In this document: in pieces, positions 12,357-23,020 of the stretch
How the letters are laid out: each line of letters opens with the position of its first letter
Numbering within the stretch: position 1 is the first letter of the stretch
DNA from: Aspergillus flavus
Lineage: Eukaryota; Ascomycota; Eurotiomycetes; Eurotiales; Aspergillaceae
Assembly (NCBI RefSeq): GCF_009017415.1
Contig: NC_092409.1
Coordinates: 3,782,001-3,846,000, forward strand
Length of the DNA stretch: 64,000 nt
Direction of reading: 5' to 3'
Translations under genes and position numbers: made by a program
Notes under the pieces: generated by a model
The model's database searches: none
The model's input: the letters and a program-made list of their open reading frames with translations, nothing else
Told to the model about the DNA's origin: nothing

Positions 12357-15224
12357 TTTCACGGCCTGAGGAAGAACATCTCCAACGTTACTAAGCAATA
12401 AGCTAGAAGGTTCTTAATGGGCCTATTGATCCGAGGAAACGACTGTGCTTAACTTAATATCGTGAGCTTCAGTGTCAGCCTGGTGCTGTCTTTGTACTCT
12501 TCGAATGGATACCATACTGCATCCAGAATTCCTGGATACTCAATCTACGGTTAGAAGGAGTATACCTGACCTCTCAATCCAAGAGATCGGTGCAAAATAG
12601 TATAGGACTACCCTGCATGTCGGTTGTTTGAAATCAATGGAGATCAACGTTTACTTCGAAGCAAAGGTCTTTATCTGGAAGCCTGAAAAAGTAAGTAGTA
12701 CGAGGACTACGCCTTTTTCATCGCTCTTTATGTGTTACCAACTCCGGTCTGCTTTACAGACACTGGCTCGTGAATTCGTTTAGCCGCCAGGAAATTGCTT
12801 CGACTGATAGTTGATTATAGTGTCATAGACAAGTGGATGCAAGACATAGCTACTTGACGAGCTTTCCCAGAGAGGCTGTATTTTGTCGGTTAGGGGCCAT
12901 GGTAGTCTTGACAACTCATAGCGGCAGCCCAAGTACATACCTCCGCGGGTAGTTTGTGTGCAGAGGTGATTCAGCTCTGTCTTAGATATTGCCGTAGTAG
13001 CATTGGCTAACGTTGGGGTTGGGGTAGCACCGGCTGTGGAACTGTACAACTTTACAACTGCCAAATTTTTCTCCAGTGTTGCCTTCAACAATCTCCAAGA
13101 TTTCCATTAGCTACTTTTACACCTGGTAGCATCCTGAACCAAAATAGGAAAAGACAAATAAGCAGAAGAAAGTAGCAGGGAAAAGTCAAACTTGTGGCAA
13201 TAACAGATATAATTATGGCGGCTAAGATATAGTAAATGACAGAATATCAAGGGCTACCTAGTGCTAGAAGCCCTAGCATGGTAGTTTCGGTCATCACGCC
13301 CACCAAATACCGCGCAGGTTCGACTGAAGGGCCCACTGACCAAACCGAGATGCAGGGAAACCGGTCTAAGAACTCTTCCGCCGGCCAAGCCGGATCACAT
13401 TATCTCTGGACCCGACGGAAAGAAATCATGTATGTGAATGTTCGGAGCCTAACTGAAACACGCGAAACCTGGTGGACCCGTCCGTACTTGCATGCCTATG
13501 GATTCCGTGCTACATTAGGTGCTCTGTATTACACACGAGATTGCTAGTAATCCCCTCTTCTGTAACCAAGTTGGAACTTTCGTGCATAGAGGCTGAAATT
13601 CACCTTCGAGGACCAGGTCTTGCGGTCCGCAAGAAAGGTTGCTGTCGGGCCACCATGAGATTGCTATTCCGAGAGAACGGCAAGCGGATGCATATGCCAA
13701 AATGGACATACAGTTGCCTGAGATGTGTATTATGCTTGGTGGAAATGCCTTTTGCCCACCTTTTGTGCGATATCGGAACCCTTGTACTGATGCTGAGGTG
13801 CTTGGCCTCTTGGAGTACAGGCAGGTTCAATCAAACGGATCCACATGATAAGATTGATTGTTCTTGGAATCTTTTCCTCTTCGAGGATGAAACTGCCGTG
13901 GGGTGGATATCGTAATCGAAAAATAAAAGGAAAACCTAACAAAACTCCAAGGAAGAGGCCCGCAGGGTGTACAGAAGTGGATAGAGAATGAATAGTAAAC
14001 ATTCCTGTTTTGATTTATTGATTTATCTTCTTATTTTTGGGTTGAATGATGTGAGCTGCTGTTCAAAGGGCAGCAAAAGTTTATTGACAGGACAGGGTTG
14101 ACGTGTGCACGGGATCAGGAGAAGGAACAGTACTATGAGCATGTATACGAGTATCGTTGTCAGATATTTTCAAGCCCGCGAGGTGTTCCGAGACCGATGA
14201 CTCTCAATTGCCCAATTGAAGCAGACAAAGTGTATTATGCATTACGTGGTACAGTGTGGGTGGACCATGTAGGAAAAGGGAAGTTCCTTGAAACCTAGGG
14301 GTACTAAGTAGCATGATGTCCTAGGCTCTAGCTATAGGAGGAAATGAAATTTGGGGTAGTCCTTCGAGACCGCTGGATGGACTCTGTTCGGAATTAAAAA
14401 ATAAAAAATAAAAAAAGACAAGGACATTCGGTACGGACAAACGGGAGTAACCCACACGACAAGTTTAGGGGGGTTGCCCGAAATGGATCTTTGATACTCC
14501 AAAGCCCACTATCGCCAACTTCATCCATCATGATACTCCGGATGTACAAGATAACGAAGATTGACTAGGAGAAACCCGGGTGGTGCAATAGTCGGTGAGG
14601 ACAACAAAAAGGGAGGGGGAAGGATTCGAAATCAGGCAAGCATTTTGCCCAAATTGCTGATGCAAGTTGCAAAATTCTTTCATGGTTCGAGGACAAAAGG
14701 AGTTCTAGTATGTAGAGTACCGTGTACATTATATCCTGGAGATAGATTTTGGATGGAGGAGTGCACCAGAGTGGGGAAATTAATCTGCTGATCCGTACTT
14801 GGCCGTTACCATTCTTACCACAATGCACAACTAAGCTAGGTACCGCTAAACCCTTTCTCGTAAGGCGTGTGGGCCTCAGGCCGAACAATCAGGCCCGCCC
14901 AACCACGAGCGACGGAACGAAGGGTCCACTCTCTTCACACCAGCCAATCCGGAGCTGGACCCGGTCATTTTTGCCTCGCAGTGTGTAAAAAAGTTACTTA
15001 CCACTAGGGAATCTGATCGGAAGCCCTCTTGTGGTTCTTATATATGCTCCTCCCTGCTCCTTCTTTTTGTTCTCTTGCCCAGCTGTCTTCCCTCCTCATT
15101 CTCTTCTTCTACTTCTTCTTTGCTACCGTTTCCCTTATACCTTAATAACCAAATACCCTTCTCACTCTTTCGTTGTTTACTTCAACTATTTACATTTCTC
15201 ACCCCCCCCCTTTACACCGCCACT
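12357..15224. other. 2.9-kb intergenic region upstream of HMG-CoA synthase
   Basis: Several short ORFs occur on both strands (for example 13472-13915 plus and 12780-13091 minus). None has a recognisable domain, and the minus one has no ATG start in frame. The last ~280 bases hold promoter elements of the HMG-CoA synthase gene. The rest shows no structure I can interpret. Confidence 0.45.
14944..15224 (+). promoter_or_regulatory. Core promoter and leader of HMG-CoA synthase
   Basis: A CCAAT pentamer lies at 14944-14948 and a TATA-like element (TTATATAT) at 15038-15045, about 180 nt before the start codon. From 15046 to 15215 the strand is strongly pyrimidine-rich (runs of CTTCTTCT, and a C-run just before the ATG). 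This is the layout of many highly transcribed fungal housekeeping genes. The element assignments are by consensus only. Confidence 0.55.
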
Positions 15225-16833
15225 ATGTCTGCTCGTCCTCAGAACATTGGTGTCAAGGCCATTGAGGTCTATTTTCCTAAGCAAGTACGTGCGCTGAACC
15301 ATCAGCAAAGTTACCTCAAGAGAGAAAAATCAGAAGAGGAAAAAAGTGTGCTAACAAGCTACGCAGTGTGTCGAACAAACCGAGCTGGAGAAGTTCGACG
15401 GTGTCAGTGAGGGCAAGTACACAATCGGTCTGGGACAGACAAAAATGAGCTTCTGTGATGACCGTGAGGGTATGTTGGCCTTGTTATCCTCTAAATTTTT
15501 AATATGTTTCCATTCGCTAAGTATATTTTTTTATAGATATCTACTCTGTCGCCCTGACCACTCTCTCCTCCCTCTTTCGCAAATACAACGTCGACCCCAA
15601 GTCCGTTGGTCGTCTCGAAGTCGGTACTGAGACTCTCCTGGACAAATCCAAGTCCGTCAAGTCCGTTCTGATGCAGCTCTTTGCCGAGAGCGGAAACTTC
15701 AACGTTGAGGGTGTTGACAACGTCAACGCTTGCTATGGAGGTACCAACGCTGTCTTCAACAGCATCAACTGGCTTGAGTCTTCCGCCTGGGATGGAAGAG
15801 ATGCCGTTGTTGTCTGCGGTGACATTGCTCTGTATGCCGAGGGACCTGCTCGCCCTACTGGTGGTGCTGGCTGTGTTGCCCTCCTCATTGGTCCTGATGC
15901 CCCTATTGTCTTTGAGCCCGGTCTTCGTGGCTCTTACGTCACCCACACCTACGATTTCTACAAGCCTGATCTCACCAGCGAATACCCCGTTGTTGACGGT
16001 CAGCACTCCCTTCAGTGCTACACTGAGGCTGTTGATGCTTGCTACAAGGCCTACGCCGCTCGCGAGAAGACGCTGAAGGAAAAGACTCAGAACGGAACCA
16101 ACGGTGTGGCCCATGATGAATCCAAGACTCCTTTGGACCGCTTTGACTATATCCTTTTCCACTCCCCTACCTGCAAGTTGGTCCAGAAGTCGTACGGCCG
16201 TATGCTTTACAACGATTTCCTCGAGAACCCCACCCACCCCGCTTTCGCTGAAGTCGCTCCTGAGCTGCGCGATCTGGACTACAGCAAGTCTCTCACTGAC
16301 AAGAACGTCGAGAAGACTTTCATGGGTCTGACCAAGAAGCGCTTCGCTGAGCGTGTGAAGCCCAGCCTTGATGTTGCCACTCTCTGTGGTAACATGTACA
16401 CCGCCACCGTCTACGCCGGCCTGGCCAGCTTGCTCAGCAACGTCACCTTCGACCCCAGCCAGCCTAAGCGCATTGGCCTTTTCTCCTACGGCAGTGGTCT
16501 CGCTGCTTCCATGTTCAGCGCGAGGATTGTTGGTGACGTGTCTTACATGGCTGAGAAGCTTGATCTTCACAACCGCCTCAATGCTAGGGATGTCTTGGCC
16601 CCCCAGGCCTATGTTGAGGTGAGCAATAGTTTCCCGCTGAAATTCTTTCCGCCTTGATATCTGCAGTTCAACTTTACTAACTATTTTCTTTCTAGATGTG
16701 TGCTCTGCGTAAGCAAGCTCACTTGAAGAAGAACTTCAAGCCCTCCGGTAACACGGAGACGCTTTTCCCCAACACCTACTACCTCACTGAGGTGGACGAC
16801 ATGTTCCGCCGCAAGTACGAGGTCAAGGCATGA
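15225..16833 (+). CDS. Hydroxymethylglutaryl-CoA synthase
   Basis: Four exons, 15225-15284, 15367-15469, 15537-16618 and 16696-16833, give 460 residues, the usual length for fungal HMG-CoA synthase. The enzyme condenses acetoacetyl-CoA with acetyl-CoA to make HMG-CoA, the committed precursor step of the mevalonate/ergosterol pathway in the cytosol. Diagnostic features are the N-terminal [12 protein letters not shown], the active-site region [17 protein letters not shown] with the catalytic Cys near residue 120, [18 protein letters not shown], the [14 protein letters not shown] segment and [11 protein letters not shown] near the C-terminus. The protein ends RRKYEVKA. All three introns (82, 67 and 77 nt) have GT-AG borders and keep frame. 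The coding sequence uses many C-ending codons, as expected for a highly expressed gene. Confidence 0.97.
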
Positions 16834-18668
16834 ATAATGGCTAGCGCTTGATGTTAATTTGGACATGATGAGTTTCTTTTTCTTCCTTGTTTAGACGATT
16901 CATTAGATTCCCCTCAGGACCGCATTGTCGTGTTTGGTTGCCTTGATAGAGCTCGCAAACTGGGTTATGTCTGCAAATTGTCTCGGTCGATTTTATTTAC
17001 TTTGTCTGCCTGCCCTAGGTTCTCAGGAGGAGCCCAGAAGGAAAATATTTTCTTGTTTTTAGGAGCTGGCATGATGCTGATGTTCCTTTCCGCCCAAGAT
17101 GGCGCTGAAATGCTTCCGGATTTATGAGAAGATCTTATTTATTAATTAAACATATTAATCAATTTATTTCACATATGGTTCACTACTATCAAGGTATTCA
17201 ATGTACTTGTCGAAGGGATTGTTGCTTAGTCACGTCTGCAGCCTAGTTAACTAACTCTAAGCGGACGGTGTATAGTAGTACTAGTACTACCTACTGTACC
17301 TCTAACCTCTACCTATTCACTACTACCATAAGTTTCTTCACAACCCTATCTACCTTGACAATTCTGATGAAGATAAAGATAGAAAATATCGCAACATTGC
17401 AGAGAACTTGAAACAATCTACCTGTTAAGAATAGAAACATTTCGAAAAATCAGCGTATGGTAGCCGTTTGCACTCCTTCGCGCCAGACGCTTCCTGCAGT
17501 GCCATCCTTCATTATTCCTTCTTTTCTCCTTGCTTTATGCAATTGTCCCTCCTTCACATCCAATCCAATAACTTAGTCCAAGTTAATTTCTGAGAACTCT
17601 GGATTATTTGTCCGTTTCATCAAAGCCAAGAATGCTGCAGGTGATCGAGGGGAAAGAACCACTCAGGGAGCCTGGCGCCAAACTGGAGGGAAGTCGGCGC
17701 CTACTGCAACAAACTCCATTGCTCCGGTTCAAGTTTGTCCAAAGAATGTATTCTTAGAATGACTCGGATCATCAACCTATCGTACCGACTTTTTGGGTCT
17801 CTGGGACAGCATCCACAACCTTGATTGGCCTGACCCGGCGGTTCTTGTTGCTGTTCCACACATCTCCTGCAGGTCCTGCTATCGACCCTCGGCGCTTGGA
17901 GTTGTGATCGTGCTTTGAGGACCACCGTTTATCAAGATATGCCAATCGTTAGCTTTACTCTTGCCGCCGACTAACGGGTCTAATAGGCGAGATTCGTTTG
18001 GTGAAAATCGTGATTAAATTAGCTATAATTATCCAGAAATAGCACGAAACACAAGTGTTGCCGATTATAGAAGCTTTTTACGGCTCATGACGAACCATTC
18101 CCTGGATGAGATCAGTGAAGATCTCCATCAGATCTGAAGAAATCGAGCAGGTGCAATTTTTAGCAACAAATTGACGCGCGACTGTTAGATGAAACAGCGT
18201 CTGCCTGCTCCATTAGCTCTAAGCTCGTTTGTTTCGCGCATTATCCAAAGAGATGCCGACAATTCATGTGTCCATTGCCTCACCATCACCAATGTGGACA
18301 ATGGCTCACGATGACTAGCGACTTTGGCGTCAGTATGGAGATTTCTCCATGTTTCATGTGCTGCTATTCTGGTCGTGTTTGTCGGTTACTTTTTTTAATT
18401 CAGACCGTATGAGCCTCTGATCTATGAACATTTATATCCAAACATCTTCCTCCCCAAGTGTGCAAGAGCTTATCATAACCACTCATACAGACTATGACTC
18501 GACCGTGATACCTTGTTTCTTGAACAACTGTCTTTCACCTTCATCTACTTTCTTTCTTGACCATCCATTGACGAAGATCGCTCTCTGATTCATCGTGGAA
18601 GCTGGACGTTCCATTTATCTGCAGTACTCAATTATAACCGAACTGTTTCTGCTACACAACTCGACACA
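16834..18668. other. 1.8-kb intergenic region
   Basis: It contains the 3' UTR of HMG-CoA synthase, then an AT-rich stretch (17125-17180) and a TAC-rich patch with AGTACTACCTAC at 17283-17294, identical to the 12-mer at 1897-1908. From about 18450 to 18668 the sequence looks like the promoter and leader of the next gene. No protein gene is supported. Confidence 0.5.
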
Positions 18669-20597
18669 ATGGCCTTGGAATACTCATACTATCGGCCAAG
18701 CACTCCGCCAGGGCTACCATATGAGGGAATCGTTCGAATGACCCACAGTCGCAATGCATCTGACTCGTCTATATACTCCAACGATTCCTCGCCTTGGTCA
18801 GCAGTCACCTCAACCACCAGCCCGAGCACCGACTCTCCACCTCGTTATCATCATGGACCGGCCCTTCTTCCCAAGATTAGAGATCAGGATGTGGTTATTG
18901 AACCAGCCCCGGCTAGTGGACCGCAGCGTCATCGTAAAGTGCTATCGAACACTCGGAATCCACCTGGTTTCTTACCATACCCTCCCAATCGTGCAGCAGT
19001 TCAGCGTCATAGTACTGAATGCGTGGACTACTACCTTGTGGCATCCCCAGTTTCGCCCATGTACGCTGATTCAGCATTGGCGTCTCCTGTGAGCATAACG
19101 TCCTCGCACAAGCGCAGAGTATCCAGTGCGCATTCTCGATCGTCCAGTGTCGATGAGGCAACTTTAGCTCAATATGGTTATTCAACGTACAGGCAGCTCT
19201 CTAAGTACTCTGGACAGCCACAAGGGTCTCCTACCGCACCCGTCACCCCTGTCACGCCAAATATTATTGTATACCCACCTTATTCGCAGCCTTCTCCCGT
19301 TGGTCATTTCTCGCGCACATCTCGAGCCAGAACCCAGGCCCCACCGGTGCTTCCAGTTTCCCCTTACAGCTATTCCCAAGTTTCGAGTGCCCAGTGCTCA
19401 CCGGTTGGCTTTGCGCACGGTGTTGATAGAATAAGCCCATCGTCTACAACTCTTCTTTCATACCTAACCGGGCCAACACAAGCGATCAATCTGGTTCGCA
19501 ACGTAAGCGTGATACCTACACGAGGGATGCATGACTACTTCTGGTGGGATATCCGAAATCTGCGCAGCTGGTCCTCCTTTTCTCTGTCCACATTCCACTC
19601 GATTAATGGCCTCACGAAGCTCCTGAAGACAGCAATTCCGTCACATCTGACACCAACAGCCGTGGTCTCAGGCTCACGCTTGTGTCCTGATTCTGAATTC
19701 ACGTTGGTTGACCTCATACAAGATATTTATGCTCCACGAGTAAATGCCGCTTTGGCCGTGTCTCAGGGCCCAGATCACCTGGCGCTCTATGCTACGCCTG
19801 TCCCACGGATCCATGCCAATAGAAACTATGGTGGCCCGCATTTCCTTGCAAATTACACTTCAGATACGGAGCGGACGAGCTCGGGTCTGCCCCGTGGACG
19901 GCTGGTAGGAATTGTCAAAACTTTCGACCGTTGGAACACAAGTATGCGCACTGAAGCGCCTCATCGGCGGGTCGAGTATTTGAATGGCCTAGCGCACCTT
20001 CAGCGGTGTATGCGCGAACATTCCTGTCGATACGGCTTCATCATCACAGAGATTGAGCTTGTCTGCGTGCGTGCGGGGTGCGACGAGGGTGACGACGTGC
20101 CTTACTTTGGCTTCCTCGAGGTTTCAGCTCCTATACCCACTAAGCTCGCGGCGAGCTCAGACGAAGGTTACTTGAAACCTTGCTCAGCCCCTTACGGCCA
20201 CCCCCATTCGCCCACACCGTCCAGCGACAGTTCATTGGCCAGCCAATCCCCTATCTTGGACGCATATTCTTCACCAGCTCCAGAGGAGCTTGGTGTACCG
20301 ATGACGGCGAGTCTGGCTTTATACTTCCTCCTAATGCTTTCTAAATCCGTACCTTTGCCGTCCCAGCCGTCATCTCACCTGAATGTTGGCGGACCCGGAG
20401 CCCTAACTCGGCAGCGTGTCCTCCCCGAAGGGAAGGACAAATGGATTCCAGAACCACAGATTGGAGAAAAACGAGATGCCAAACGAGTGCGAGGCTGGAT
20501 CTGGCCACAAGATGCCTGGCACCGGCGCGAGGGAGGTGGAGCACCACGTTCGCGAGCGACTGGTGTGGAAAGCAAACCAAAAAAATGGCATAAGTAA
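18669..20597 (+). CDS. Unidentified Ser/Pro-rich protein with a conserved-looking core
   Basis: A single exon encodes 642 residues; I do not recognise the family. Residues 1-270 are low-complexity, rich in Ser, Pro and Tyr, with repeated SPVSP-type and RRVSS-type motifs, probably disordered and phosphorylated. A folded-looking core runs from about 286 to 500. It starts MHDYFWWDIRNLRSW and continues with FTLVDLIQDIYAPRVNAAL, PRGRLVGIVKTFDRWN, RRVEYLNGLAHLQRCMREH and YGFIITEIELVCVRAG. The C-terminal ~140 residues are again Pro/Ser-rich and then basic, ending SKPKKWHK, a possible nuclear localisation signal. The IITEIELV strand followed by a charged turn loosely recalls PD-(D/E)XK-type folds, but that is only an impression. 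The ATG at 18669 follows an ACACA context and no in-frame ATG precedes it closely. Confidence 0.75.
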   Translation: MALEYSYYRPSTPPGLPYEGIVRMTHSRNASDSSIYSNDSSPWSAVTSTTSPSTDSPPRYHHGPALLPKIRDQDVVIEPAPASGPQRHRKVLSNTRNPPGFLPYPPNRAAVQRHSTECVDYYLVASPVSPMYADSALASPVSITSSHKRRVSSAHSRSSSVDEATLAQYGYSTYRQLSKYSGQPQGSPTAPVTPVTPNIIVYPPYSQPSPVGHFSRTSRARTQAPPVLPVSPYSYSQVSSAQCSPVGFAHGVDRISPSSTTLLSYLTGPTQAINLVRNVSVIPTRGMHDYFWWDIRNLRSWSSFSLSTFHSINGLTKLLKTAIPSHLTPTAVVSGSRLCPDSEFTLVDLIQDIYAPRVNAALAVSQGPDHLALYATPVPRIHANRNYGGPHFLANYTSDTERTSSGLPRGRLVGIVKTFDRWNTSMRTEAPHRRVEYLNGLAHLQRCMREHSCRYGFIITEIELVCVRAGCDEGDDVPYFGFLEVSAPIPTKLAASSDEGYLKPCSAPYGHPHSPTPSSDSSLASQSPILDAYSSPAPEELGVPMTASLALYFLLMLSKSVPLPSQPSSHLNVGGPGALTRQRVLPEGKDKWIPEPQIGEKRDAKRVRGWIWPQDAWHRREGGGAPRSRATGVESKPKKWHK

Positions 20598-21154
20598 CGG
20601 GGAAAAGAAAAACCAAGCCAAAAGAAAAGAAAAGAAAAGAGGAAGCTGGAATATTCCTCATAATTCTAATGTGTATTTTCTGACGTTGAGCATTTTGTTG
20701 TCATAGTAATCTATCTAATCAACCAATTTGTTTCTGAAGCATACGAAGCACAAAAGTGATCTTGAACTACGATCGACTCATCCTCACGACTTGAAGGTCC
20801 CTCAAAGACTGCGCGCTTTCCTAACTTACTGCCTAATTTATACTAATAAGCATCTTACTATCGATAAAACTAGTCACAAGAGTCGAAAGCCCCCATAACC
20901 CTGCCCCCCCAAGGTACTCATGACGCAGATCATGACCAAACCATCATGTTTTTTGCCATTATTGGCTTTAAAGGACCTTGGGATCCAAGTACCCCGGAGG
21001 CCATCATTTACCACCAACAGATTTATAGAAGCTGTACGGAACTATCTCATGTAACTGCTAGTTCAAAGAAAACTTTTGCTCTTCTGAGTATACCTAAATC
21101 CTCGGGTGACAACCCCTGAACAACCCTAAGCAACTAATAAATATACCATAAGCG
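20598..21154. other. Intergenic region, 557 bp
   Basis: It begins with an A/G-rich stretch (AAAAGAAAAGAAAAG, about 20618-20642) in the 3' flank of the preceding gene. It ends with the AT-rich leader of the monooxygenase-like gene. Nothing else is visible. Confidence 0.5.
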
Positions 21155-23020
21155 ATGGTTTCCAAAGGATCCACACCCTCCTTTTCAGACCTCCTCGATG
21201 TAATCATCGTCGGTGCCGGACCATGCGGTCTCGCCGTCGCTGCCAGACTGAAAGAAGAAACACCGTCCGCGCTATTCACAGACGACGAGCACCAGCGCTA
21301 CCACTGGATCAACAAACATAGCGGCCGGATGGCGCTTGTACAGGCTCGCCACGGCAAGCAGAAAAAGGTCAAAGCAGAGAAATGGCACGGATACACCCCT
21401 CGACAGTCTTTCTCATCTACACATTCAGAGTCTATAGCGGGGTCTCCGCCTTCGCTGTCTTCGTCCGCCTCGACTGCTTCAGAGGAGACGGAAACTGGTG
21501 CGGTGGAGGATGGTTCGCCCTCCATTCTTGTTTTGGATAGTACGGGTGATAAATGGATGGAGCGGTGGAATCGGGCGTTCAAGACGTTGGAGATCCAACA
21601 GCTTCGTAGTCCCATGTTCTTTCATGTTGATCCGAGTGATCGGGATGGAATGTTGGCGTACACGCAGGAGGTGGGGAGGGATTGTGATCTTTGGGAGATA
21701 TCTGGATGTGTGGGGAAGGAGTTGAGCAAGCATAAGAAGAAAAAGAAGATGAGGTCGAAGGCTGTGTGAGTACTTTCCTTCTTTTTCTTCTCTGATTGTT
21801 GTCTTGATCATAGAGCTAATGGTTTATGGTGCTGTAGGGCTATAGGGGAGGTTGAGATCGATGAAAGGGACCGCAAAGACTATTTCTCACCTTCCACGGG
21901 CCTTTTCGAGGACTATTGCTCGAGCATCATTGCACGGTATGGTCTTAACACGCCGGGCATGATCCAACAACGTGAAGTCATTAATGTCCAGTACGACTAC
22001 CATGACGAGATGTCGCCTTCCGAGAAGATATTTACGGTCACGACGAATGATGGGGCTGTGTTCTATAGTCGGACGGTCGTGCTAGCCATTGGGCCTGGCA
22101 GGACGAAGGTCTTCCCGTTTAAGTTAACTGATGAGGAGGCAAACGGGGCTTGTCATAGCACGGAGATTCGATCGTTTCCAAGCCCCAATGTGAAAAGGAA
22201 AATCCAGCAACGTCAGCAGACGAATTTGATGGTTGTTGGGGGAGGGCTGTCTTCCGCACAGATAGTGGATATGGCTATCCGGAAGGGAGTGAGCAAGGTG
22301 TGGTTCCTATTAAGGTCTAATTTCAAAGGTAAGTATTAGGGATCAGCTTTTATCCTCAAATGAGCCTAACGAGAAATACCAGTCAAACATTTCGATATCG
22401 ACCTAACGTGGATGGGCAAATTTAAAAACTACGAAAAGGCAGCCTTCTGGTCCGCAGACACGGACGAAGAACGCCTCGAGATGATCAAAACAGCACGCAA
22501 TGGAGGCAGCATCACACCGCGGTATCAGAAGATCCTGAAGCAGCATGCAGCCCGCCACCGCGTCTCGATCCACTCTCGTACAGTCATTCTCAGCCGTGAG
22601 TACTGCCCCATGTCTCAGACATGGTGCCTCACCACTGATCCTCCAATTCCCGACCTCCCTCGCATCGACTACATCTATTTTGCAACAGGCATGCAGGCAG
22701 ATGTGAACGAACTTCCGCTGCTTCAGCAAATGAATCGCGAATATCCGATCGAGACCAAGCAGGGTCTGCCGTGCATTACGGATGATCTCATGTGGAAGGC
22801 GAATTTGCCTTTGTTTGTAACTGGACGGCTGGCTGCCCTCCGCCTAGGTCCGGGAGCCCCTAATCTTGAAGGAGCGAGGCTGGGTGCAGAGAGGATCGCA
22901 TGGGGTATGGAGGAGGTGCTGGGACGCGGAGAGAGTGAGGATACACCAGCTGAACGATCCAAAGAGTGTTTCTGTGGCTTGGGAAATCGATACGCTGGGT
23001 TAGCTGATGTGGATTGGTAA
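21155..23020 (+). CDS. FAD/NAD(P)-dependent monooxygenase-like protein (L-ornithine N5-oxygenase-like fold)
   Basis: Three exons, 21155-21765, 21838-22328 and 22383-23020, give 579 residues. The introns are 72 and 54 nt with GTGAGT and GTAAGT donors. The N-terminal FAD-binding Rossmann motif is DVIIVGAGPCGLAVAARL (about residues 14-31). A second, NAD(P)H-binding motif NLMVVGGGLSSAQIVDMA lies at about 350, and an ATG-type motif FATGMQADVNELP is in the last third. This two-dinucleotide layout is shared by flavin monooxygenases of the ornithine hydroxylase/SidA type and by related uncharacterised fungal proteins. A Ser/Thr/Glu-rich low-complexity insert at about residues 85-125 separates the FAD motif from the rest. 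There is no siderophore synthetase or other cluster gene beside it, so a siderophore role is not supported by context. The substrate is unknown. Confidence 0.82.

Noticed and set aside
12780..13091. 103-codon minus-strand frame
   Set aside because: It begins with TTG and has no ATG in frame; a GTATGT donor is present but no matching exon was found.
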